Shown here: piece by piece, positions 55,145 through 64,000 of the stretch
Position numbering within the stretch: position 1 is the first letter of the stretch
Layout: every line of letters starts with the position of its first letter
From: Molossus alvarezi
Lineage: Eukaryota > Chordata > Mammalia > Chiroptera > Molossidae
Length of the DNA: 64,000 nucleotides
Assembly: GCA_037176705.1 (NCBI GenBank)
Contig: CM073896.1
Location: forward strand, 23,510,708 to 23,574,707
Direction: 5' to 3'
Translations under genes and position numbers: made by a program
Notes under the pieces: generated by a model
What the model saw: the letters and a program-made list of their open reading frames with translations, nothing else
What the model was told of the DNA's origin: nothing
Databases searched by the model: none

Positions 55145-55650
55145 GGTAAATGCTCACAGCGGCTCTGTCTGTAATAACCAAAGACTAGAAACAACATAAA
55201 GTTGTGCCTATTAACAGGTAAGTAGATACACAAATTTTGCTATATCCATACAATGGAATACTACTTAGCAATAAAAAGAAATTAACTATTGTATACATAA
55301 CATTTATAAATCTCAAAATAATTATGCTGAGTGCAAGAAGCCAAATTTTAAAAATTATTAATTGTGCTATATATAATACATAGTGAACGACTCTATTTAG
55401 ATTAAATTTAAAATTCGAACTAGTCCATGGTGACAGAGAGCATACCCCGCTGTGGTTGCTTGGGGGGAGGGGACAGGGAGGGGTTACAAAAGGACATAGA
55501 AACTGTTGGAAGAGAAGGATGTGTTCATTATCATGACTGTGGTGATGGTGTTACATGTTTTTGACAATTTTCATATGTCAAAATTGATCCGATTGTGCAA
55601 TTTCAATATGTAGGTCAGTTATACCTCATTAACTGTGAAAGCAGTTTGGG
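55145..55650 (+). mobile_element. LINE-1 3' end
   Basis: AATGCTCACAGCGGCTCTGTC, TACAATGGAATACTACTTAGC, TAATTATGCTGAGTGCAAGAA, ACATGTTTTTGACAATTTTC and TAGGTCAGTTATACCTCATTA form an old L1M ORF2 C-terminus plus 3' UTR. It directly follows the reversed copy, so the two pieces face away from each other. Confidence 0.8.
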
Positions 55651-58600
55651 GAATAGGACAATACAGGTAACCACAGTAATCACAGAAGCGCAGAGAGCGG
55701 GTTTCCAGCCCTGAGGCCCGAGTGAGCGGAGGTTTCCTGAAGGAGCGGCGCCCAAGCTGAGCCCTGGAGAAAGGCGCAGGTAGGAAGGGTCGCGAGCCGC
55801 CCCTCTGCGCCCTGAGCACCCACGGGCCCTGTCATCATCCCCAGCACTCTCCTGCGGGCCTGCCTGCGGAGCACCTCAGCCACATCCCACACCGCCTCCA
55901 GGGCGGGACACTGCCCCCTAGCGTCGGCATGGAAGTAAAATGTACTTGCCATCACTGGGACAGGAATTATTCTGGTAAAGAAGGGGTTCAAGGGTTTTAG
56001 AACATTCTGTTTCAATTCTGGCTCCCCTCGTTTCATCACTAGACCTGTGCTGGTGGAAGACAGGACCACAACCGTTCCCAAGGCTCCCCTTCACAGACAG
56101 CACCCCATGGGGTGGGGTTTCCTAAAGCGGGACTTCCTAAGCACATGGTCGATGGGGGTCCCTCGGGAGAGAGCAGGCTGGAAGCAGGGCAGACAGGAGA
56201 GCAGCCAGGCACGGACATGTGCCAATCTCACCCACGGGAGCTCTGGAAGGAAGACTGCACAGCAAGTTCCTGTCCGCTTTGCACCCCGGGCGAACCGGGC
56301 ATGGCCGAGGGGGGCGGACTGCGCAGCGCGTCTGCTGGGGGGCCTAGGGCTGCGAGGGCAGACCCTTCCAGGTGGCAGAAGTGACTGGGGGTCTGTCAGC
56401 TGTTAGCAGCCAACACTCAGGATGGATGATGCTGGGGACCGGCCTGGGAAGAGGGACCTGGGCTGGACACCAAGCTTTTCCCACAGTGACTCACCCTTTC
56501 TCCATCTCATATTCCAATCATTACGTTTTAGGACTGGGATCCTAAACTTCAATGCATACCAGGAAGATGCATGCAGATGAATGAGATGGCTGCAGGTATG
56601 AGGACTATTTCTCTCCTTTTAGAAAACAACCCAAGTGCAGTAATAAATAAGCCTCCGGTGACCCTGGCGTGAGGGAGAGAACAGGGAGAGCAGACAGCTC
56701 CGGTGTGTCTCCATGCGGGGACACGAGTCCAGCACTGGCAGCTCTTCCCAGTGTTTAAGAAAAGCCAACAACCTTAATTTCAATGTAAAAGTCCTCCTGA
56801 TTTCTGACTGTTGGCCCCCTTTAAAAATTATAGTAATCATTTAAAAAAGCGTTGTCCGCAGGTCAGTGTTGGCCCGTGGGTAATCGACAAGCAATTTCAA
56901 CTGTAGGAAAATAATAAAAACATAGTCCCTCCTCACAAAGTCTTTCCCACATGTTTAGTCCAAAATTAGTAAGCAGGCAGCAAGAGACGGGTATCTGTAT
57001 TCCACCATACCACACAGCACAAGACACAGAGGAGACCAAATATCAGGAAAAGACAAGACCCAGAGACACCAGAAGCTCTTCTCGCAGAGCGAGGTTCGAA
57101 GCGCCTGCAACCTAAGTGTGGGCAGGATATGAGACATCTCTGAGAATCTGACTAAACCCACAAACCCTTTCTCAGATGCATGTGCAGAATATGTGGACAA
57201 TGCACACACAAATGTACAGGCAACTCCTGTGGGCTCGCGGACCCCCGTTAACAGCTCCTGACATGAGCCTGAGAGGAATAAGACAAAAACAACAAAGACC
57301 AGGATGCATCATCCAGAGGAAAGGAACTGCCCTTCCTTCCTCTTCCCTTCACCAAGAAAGGTATGAACAGCTGGCTTCAGAAAGCTTCCTGGAAGGGAAG
57401 CCCCCTGAGGACATCACAGATGGGATGCTAGAGCACTGGGGACCTGTACTCAGCGAACCCGGGGAGGGTGGCTGCAAAGGCCCGGCTTCCAACCGCAGGC
57501 TGAGGAGGGGATGCTCCAGGCTGGCATTTTAGTAGCATGGTGCAGGGGGAGGGGGGGACTTCCTTAAGAAACTGCTGATTTGATGCTTATTCTATTTCTA
57601 AAAGCTAAATAAGTCCATTCAAATAAACTCTTTGTTGAGAGAGATTGTAGGTGTGAGGGAAAGTTCAGGCCAGCCCAGCCATGTCTGAGATGTGACATGC
57701 TGCTGCACCCGAAGGGGTCGGGCCACCCTGAAAGGCACGAGTCAGTACAGAAGGCAGGCACCACTGAGCTGCCTCCAGGCCTGCAGCCTGTGCGCCCTCC
57801 CAGGAGGTGGAGCTGCGGGCCAGGCACAGCCACTCACTCACCAGCCGGGACTTGATTTTTCTGTGCTCAGTTTCCTACTCTGTAAAGCACGGCTACAGTA
57901 ACCACAGAACAGCAATTTATTAATTGCAAGGAACAGAACCCTGGAAATAAAAGGGCTGTCTTCCCTCCATGCCAAGCAATGTGCCAAGGCTTGGTTGGAT
58001 CTGCTGGCTGGGAGAGCCATGAGTTACCTGGTTGCTCCACAAACAGGCTGGGGTGGTGAGGCTGCCATTGATAACCTGGTCAGGTGACCTCACACTGCTC
58101 CCTTCCTGTTTGTATTTTTAGAAAAACAGAATGTTCACCACTATTTGGTGTGTCCTCATTGAGACCAAAACATATAGATTTCCTTGGGCTCTTTAATTGT
58201 GGAAGCAATTTTAAACTCGGTCAACACTGGCCTTATTAGCCCAGATGGTGTTCATTTGCACAGTTCTCTACTTAGCTTCGGTGTTTTCCTTTGCATTAAA
58301 CAGAAGTTGATTCCTTATTTCAAATCTTACCACTGTCCACTCCAAAGACACAGTTTTTACTACCCTGTGGTATGTGGATGAGTTGGTGAGATGAATCGAA
58401 ATCCCTCATGAGGTGGAATAACGGAGCTTAAAGAAGCCCACCTCCCACACATCTGCTTGCATCCAGGGGGCACAGAGCCACTCAGGGGCACAGTTCACAC
58501 TGTGTTTCAATACTGTGCCTCCGCCTTATGTCCCAGTAAACCACCACGCCTGACAAACACCTGTAATTGATCACCATGCTTCTCCAGCAGCATCTATTGT

Positions 58601-60016
58601 TTATATTTGTAAAAACTGAGAACTCGATTCTCAGCAAGGCCCCCACCCCCGGGTCTCTTAAAGGATATTTCATAAAATTAAAGTCTTTCTTCTATAAAAG
58701 ATTTGTCCTTCCAAAGCACAAGGGTTTGAATCAAGCCTAGTTTGGTAACTGACTAGGAGACACTTGTCTGCATCCCAACTGCTTCAAGAGGGGGTGAAGA
58801 TAAACTTAGTTTCTGGAGCGCTTAGGATGCACAAGCCGCTGTCTGCGGAGCCTCATGTGATCTTGTGCATTTTACTCTCATAACCAGCCTCAGAGCAAAG
58901 GGTTGCTAATCAGCACCCTGGGGCACCATGGAACTCAGAGTGGTTACCTATCCTGGAGTGAGTTAGAGAGGACTCAAGTTGAGGGGTTGGCCCAACCTTG
59001 GCCCCGTGACCTAGGCTGAGCGCTGCTGTCCTAAGGCTGATCTCGGAAGCAGGGACGAGCATGGTTCGAGGGTCAGTGCGGCTAAGGAATGCAGAGGCGC
59101 ACTGCCAGGCACAGGAGGCGACCCTTCCTCAGAGGTCCCTCTCTGACGCTCAGGGGCCGTGTGCGCGCGGCGCATGTGAGTTTGAAACCAGCTCAGGAAA
59201 TTCTCATACGTGTCTGGCTGAAAGCCTAAGACCTGGCAGGTTCTTCTTTGGGCATTTTCCACCTTCTACCTCCCGTTCTGGGCACATGTGCCTCTCTGGC
59301 TCTTCTTCTGCATTCTCATCCGCCCTGTGCCTCCCTCTTCTCTGTTCTTCTTCCACTCTTTCCCACCAAATGCACCCCCCTCCCAGACTGTCAGCCTTAC
59401 GTCCCCAGTTGGGAACTTTGTCCCCAAAGCATCTTTGTGAGCTCCACAGCACAGAGCCTGAGGGACCTCCTTCATGGGCCTCATGAACCCACGAGAGCCA
59501 TTTGGGCCATGAGGAAGGCCGAACCCCAGTTACATAGTCAGACTTATCATCAAAACCCTTGGTGGCTTTTGCTTCTCTGAAACCACTTCATTGCGTGTGC
59601 ATCATAGTCCCTGTCTAAAATGGACCCCACTGATCTGACATGAAGCATCATAGCTACACAGTCCCTCCTAGTCCATTCAAAGACCGTGAAGACAAGCGCA
59701 GTCCTGACAGTGCAGGTAATCACACATGTGACTTCTTCTGGTTCCACCCAATTACTGCGCTCACCTTGTTTCTCTGAGTATCGACATGCAGTTCTCCATG
59801 CCTGCTTTCCCTCCTTGGTCTTTGTCTGCTTATTGGCTGGAAAATCAATGTATGCACTCTACTCTTGCACCTCATGAATCTGAGAAAATTTAGGACACTG
59901 AGGCATCAGTGGCACAATTCCCATAAATGCTGCGAGGTCAGGCTGCAGTCAGAGCACAGTGTCTGCCGTGGCCTCGCTTTCCATCCTGTCCACACCCAAC
60001 AGCAGTGCGGTGGGGC
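55651..60016. other. Mostly unique DNA; GC-rich parts at 55680-55920 and 56270-56350
   Basis: 55700-55810 may contain a reversed L2 piece (GAAGGAGCGGCGCCCAAGCTG then AGCCCTGGAGAAAGGCG). 56270-56350 has many CpGs in about 80 bp. Many overlapping open frames of 60-140 codons occur in 56-60 kb, none with a recognisable domain, and I call no gene. 58810-58920 may hold a MIR trace. Confidence 0.35.
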
Positions 60017-60145
60017 CCACAGGCCAAGTGCTTTCTGTGTGGTAGGCACTGCGCCAAGGTGTCTTTCCCAACAACCCTGAGAGGCTGGTGTTATAATCCT
60101 TATTCTAGAGATGAGAAAATGGAGATTAAGTAGCCGTGTCAAAAC
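60017..60145 (+). mobile_element. MIR SINE
   Basis: CAAGTGCTTTCTGTGTGGTAG, GCACTGCGCCAAGGTGTCTTT, CCCAACAACCCTGAGAGGCTG, GTGTTATAATCCTTATTCTAG and AGATGAGAAAATGGAGATTAA follow the MIR core order. Confidence 0.82.
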
Positions 60146-60184
60146 CAGATAGAAACGGAAAGAAAAGAAAGTACTTTCTAAAGC

Positions 60185-60400
60185 ACAGATGCAGGAGGCA
60201 TGACAGTGGAAAGATCGCGGGCCTCAGACCAGATCATCCTAAATTCAAATCCCAGGCACTTACCAACTGACACCCAAGGAAAGTTGCTTCACCTCATGAA
60301 TCCTCAGCTTTCTCACCCCTAAAATGGGAACAATAAATCCCATTACAAAGGGACTGTTGTACGAGCTATTGTGGGAGTGGGTAAGTTAAATACAGAGAAT
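60185..60400 (-). mobile_element. MIR SINE, reversed
   Basis: GGAGGCATGACAGTGGAAAGA, TCATCCTAAATTCAAATCCCA, GCTTCACCTCATGAATCCTC, AGCTTTCTCACCCCTAAAATG, GGAACAATAAATCCCATTAC and AAAGGGACTGTTGTACG follow the antisense MIR order. It faces the preceding MIR tail to tail. Confidence 0.82.
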
Positions 60401-62189
60401 TCAGTCTGAACCATAATGAAACCTCTGCCGGTGTTTAATACCTTCCCTCCCCTGTGTCTGCATGAGCACACACAAAGAATACCAGATGCTATGTACACAC
60501 GCTGGGAGACCCTCCGGCTATGTTACCGTGCAACCCAGAGCAATGCTCATGGCAGTGTGCTGACCAACATGTAAAACATGTATTTATTAGGCTGCATAAG
60601 GGAAAATAAATAAATAATAACACATGTATTTATTGCTCAGACACCCTTCAGGACCATTCCCGTCTCGTGAAGCTCTACCTCAGTTCACAGCCCCTCGGCC
60701 CAAATAACCATTAAACGCTAATCAGGCGTGTTTGTCGGTGCTGTCGTCATGCGTGAGCACGGAGTCTTTGCACCACTAATCTTCTGGCAATATTTTTTTC
60801 CAACTCATTGCATAGTTCTGCAGTGGATTTCAAACTCACTTCTTTAAAGTTTTTTGTTGAAGAGCGAGAGTGCGCCAACTCCAATAACCCGCCTCCCCTG
60901 CAGGGATTCTGGTCGTCTGTATGAGCCCACCCGCCCCGCACATGTCCTCCACCGAGGTGAGACCAGGCTGCATCTGTATTCGCAGGCAAACTCACACCCT
61001 TGAAAATAATGGCTTAAAATAGGAGTGCTGACGCCACCTTAACTCAAACAGCACAAATGCAGGCCTGTAATTTTCTGTGCTACTTAATCTCCTGATACAA
61101 AAACTGCTACTGCTCAAGGGAATTCTTCATCCAGTCAGAGGGAAAAAAAATATTCTCTCAAGGATGTAATAAGTTAACAAACCAAATTAGCATGTAGTCG
61201 GGTTTTGTGGCTCTTATCATCCACATTAACCTCAGGGCTCTCCAAGGCTAATATCGTTAGTTGTGCTGTTTTTTGCTTGCTGTCTCCAGACCACTAACCT
61301 TATTTTTCCGTGGGGGAATTGAAAGCTCTGCTCTTTGCAAATCTCCCTCTGATTTCCGTTCTTTTTGGTGGAGCTAAGCCTTCGGTTTCCAAGGTCAAAT
61401 GAGCTAAGCCCCTTCCCAAAGGAGCTTACTTCTGACTGACACAATAAGGGGCTACTCCTTTCAGCAGACCCTCGCAGGGGCATATTAAAACACTCCTCCG
61501 CCATTTGAAATGCAACTTTCTTCTCTAAGCACATTAGTGGGCCTCAGAAGAGACACATGGAGCGGCAGCGCCACCTGCTGGTTTGCCCTGCATAATTTTT
61601 GCTGCAATCTTGTCTTTGGGTCTGGCTTGCACATGGAGAATGAATGAAGACCGCTCACGTTGGGACTCAATCACCCACAGCAGGTGGAAAGCTGGAATAT
61701 CTTTAATATCCTTTCTTTCGTACCCTGCTGCCTCATGAGATGCTTCATCTTGATCTTTGAGATGGAGGGGAAAGTGGGAAAGCCACAGTTGGAATCGGAC
61801 AAGATGTTTCTTATTAATTCCTAATAGCATCTTGTCCAGGCCCCTGTGGGTGTTCCTGTTCAACCCGATTGTCATGCTGGCTAACCAGGGGCCTATCTAC
61901 ATAGCGGACACAATGCCATGTGCTCAGTTTCCACCTGTGTGTCAGAGTGGGAAAACAATGTTCCAGTGAGCGATTTTCACGTGATGCAGAAAAGTCCTCT
62001 TCCCTTAAGTTGCAGAAAAGCCACCAAATAAATATAACTCCATGACAAAATGCTTCAAAAGAGGAATTGCATGTAACAGTATGGATGGCCTAATTGACCA
62101 AAAGGACCCATTAGCCGTTGCTGCCAAGGAGGCCAGGGGCATGAATCTAACACCAAGGGCACATTTAGAAAACACTGTTCCACAGGGAG
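60401..62189. other. Unique DNA; best candidate for conserved non-coding sequence
   Basis: 60640-61260 is non-repetitive, has balanced composition, and contains TAACCATTAAACGCTAATC and AATTAGCATGTAGTCGGG. No coding frame is convincing. Whether it is conserved needs comparison with other mammals. Confidence 0.3.
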
Positions 62190-62395
62190 AGAGAGCTGAC
62201 ATTTATGGGTGCCCCTATTTAATACCAGCTACTCGATGAGGTAGGTGTCATGACCCCCATTTTACAGATTACAGAGGAACCCGAGGTCTGGAGATTAAGT
62301 ATTATCCAAGGCAGCAAGCCAGTATGTAACAATCTCTCTGAATTGAAACCCTGTGTTCTCAACACTACAAATACACCCTTCTGCCTGGCTGGCTG
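62190..62395 (+). mobile_element. MIR SINE
   Basis: GAGGTAGGTGTCATGACCCCC, ATTTTACAGATTACAGAGGAA, CCCGAGGTCTGGAGATTAAGT, AACAATCTCTCTGAATTG and AAACCCTGTGTTCTCAACAC match the MIR 3' two-thirds. Confidence 0.78.
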
Positions 62396-62708
62396 TACTG
62401 AAAATGGATCCGCTAGTCACCAGATGGGCCGCGTGCTGAAGCTGGTTTCAAAAGCCTGGTGTAGTTAGCAAAGCCATGGGCCTGCTCCTGGTGATAAATA
62501 GTATCACCTTCATCAGTGACAGAAAAAATCAATAAGCATCAGCGACAGCAAAGGAAGTTATAATGTGCCTTTCCCAGAGGAGAAGTTACAACGCATTCCA
62601 AAGCCCACAATGAGGTCTTTTTGCCCTATCCACCTCTCACTCAGCCGACCAGATTAGATCATTTTTGTATCCAGAAAAATAAAGAAAACGATGTTCCACA
62701 TTCTCAAG

Positions 62709-62927
62709 GTTTTAATTTTTTTTTCTTTATTGATTTTTAGAGAGAGAGGAAAGGAGAAGGAGAGAGAGATAGAAACATCAATGAGTGAGAACATCGATTG
62801 CCACCTCCTGCATGCCCCCCACTGAGGATTTGGCCCACAACCTGGGCATGTGCCCTGACTGGGAACCGAACCAGCGACCTCTTGGTGCGTGGGTTGATGC
62901 TCAACCACTGAGCCACACTGGCCGGAG
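62709..62927 (-). mobile_element. VES SINE, minus strand, 11-bp target duplication
   Basis: It reads from the tail: TTTTTTTCTTTATTGATTTTT, a GA-rich tract, ACATCGATTGCCACCTCCTG, ATTTGGCCCACAACCTGGGC, ATGTGCCCTGACTGGGAACCG, AACCAGCGACCTCTTGG, GATGCTCAACCACTGAGCC and ACACTGGCCGG. The direct repeats ACATTCTCAAG lie at 62698-62708 and 62928-62938. It belongs to the AATCAATAAA variant. Confidence 0.96.
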
Positions 62928-63149
62928 ACATTCTCAAGATTTCAAAGGGACTCCTCCCTCTAGAAGTCAAATACAATTGCCAGTGAGTTCTCTGTCCACA
63001 GCTCAGAGAAGAGAAATGAACGTCCCAGTGAACCAGGCCAGGACTTGGCCGCCCCTCTGCTGCGTCCTGGGCAGTGACAGCAGCTGGGCCTTTCGACACC
63101 TCATTGCACCTCCTCTGTTACAGTTGAGATGTATTGTATAGCTTCTTGT

Positions 63150-63470
63150 ATTACCAAAGAATGCATGCATAAATGTTAAAACTGCATGGTGTAAAGGATG
63201 AGAATAAACATAAAAGTCACCTGTAATCCAGAGATGACAACTGCCAGAATCGTTAACATTCTGGTATATTTCCTGTGAGAGTATGTGTGTGTGTGTGGGG
63301 GGGGGGTATTTTATATTTTTCTATTTGGGATTTTCCTCGTATATGTATTCTAAACATGTAAATATATACATATTCATATGATATATATCATTATTGTACA
63401 TACCAACATGGAGAAAATGTTTTAATCTTAACAGCTAACACAATTCCTGTCAAGGTGAGACTTGGGGGGA
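63150..63470 (-). mobile_element. Possible old L1-type 3' sequence, reversed
   Basis: AGTCACCTGTAATCCAGAGAT, GACAACTGCCAGAATCGTTAA, CATTCTGGTATATTTCCTGTG and the AT-rich run after 63320 resemble the antisense old L1 3' region (CACCTATAATCCCACC, TAACATTTTGGTATAT). Diverged. Confidence 0.38.
63283..63307. repeat. (GT)n plus G-run
   Basis: A short GT tract followed by a run of about ten G residues, prone to sequencing and length variation. Confidence 0.9.
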
Positions 63471-64000
63471 ATTAAAGTACCCGAATACAAATGAACCCCC
63501 ACCTCTCTCTACTCAAACTGAAAACTAAGGGTCACCTGGAAGTGAGGCTTACAGAAGGAAGGAAAACTGTAAAGCAGAAGGAAGAATTTGGAGCTTCTGA
63601 AGGGAACTCAGGAGGGGACACCCAGAAGAACACAGGAGGGCGGGAGAAGATAGGGAACCAGTGTGAGGGCAGAAAACCACCCTGTAAGCCAACACGTTCC
63701 CCCAACTGGCATTTGCATGAGTTTGGGGGTGAAACCATATAAAAGGATGAGGTTCCCATGTGAAACAGAACAGAGGCAGCATGAAAAAGAAGCCAGAAGC
63801 CAAAGGCCTGAAGCCAGGAAAACATAGCACTTACAGTATAACAGAAATTCAGAGGAGGGCTCAGGATTTCCCGTCTATGGCACTGGGAGAGTCAAGGCAG
63901 GATAATTCAGATCTCACAGGTCTAGGAGCTCCAGCTGACACACACACAGCTGAGACTGCATGGTGCTTCCAGGTTTTTGTACTGTCGCTCCGTGTTCAAG
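63471..64000. other. No feature recognised; window ends
   Basis: Unique-looking sequence. Open frames at 63491-63742 (plus) and 63532-63830 (minus) overlap and show no domain. Confidence 0.4.

Overview
The window is mammalian nuclear DNA, almost certainly from a bat of the Yangochiroptera (vesper-bat side). The diagnostic feature is a set of nine copies of the VES-type tRNA-derived SINE (5' end CCTGGCCGGTTTGGCTCAG, then an inner CT-rich tract and a 3' A-rich tail). Several carry perfect target-site duplications. With them occur LINE-1 copies that share a distinctive 3' UTR, ancient mammal-wide repeats (L2, MIR, MER5A-like and other hAT pieces, MaLR LTRs), and ordinary mammalian microsatellites. 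There is no bacterial-style gene density, and I could not support any host protein-coding exon, rRNA, tRNA or CRISPR array. The window reads as intergenic or intronic sequence. Repeat family names are from memory of consensus sequences, not from a database search.

Layout. 1-10 kb: an LTR-like CpG-rich segment (about 1.07-1.66 kb), four L1 3' ends, a 263-bp hAT element with an exact 8-bp target duplication (4507-4785), a reversed MaLR LTR, and a nested block at 7.2-9.3 kb where an old L1 ORF2 was hit by two VES SINEs and a Tigger-like element. 10-17.6 kb: AT-rich DNA with L1 pieces and VES copies. 17.6-20.3 kb: an old L2 LINE on the minus strand, including an endonuclease-like GDFN-type motif, interrupted by a VES SINE, a Z-DNA-prone TG tract and an L1 3' end. 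20-31 kb: mostly unique sequence with MIR, MER5A and MaLR fragments and (TG)n and (CTTC)n tracts.

30,950-35,475 is the outstanding feature: a minisatellite of about 4.5 kb and roughly 170 units of 25, 27 or 28 bp. Each unit contains the palindrome GGCATGCC. The array has several levels of higher-order repetition (54, 81, 106 and 182 bp). Its minus strand has no stop codon in any frame, which gives three overlapping open frames of more than 1,400 codons that I judge to be artefacts of the repeat.

35.5-64 kb: an L1 3' end, an internally deleted bat L1 (37.6-38.6 kb), two back-to-back VES SINEs at 38.8-39.3 kb, scattered L2, MIR and hAT fragments, a (GATA)n tract at 52.8 kb, L1 pieces at 53.8-55.7 kb, and long unique stretches. 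Some of these could be conserved non-coding DNA, but that needs cross-species alignment. No genes can be shown to work together here; the biology visible is transposon layering and tandem-repeat expansion.
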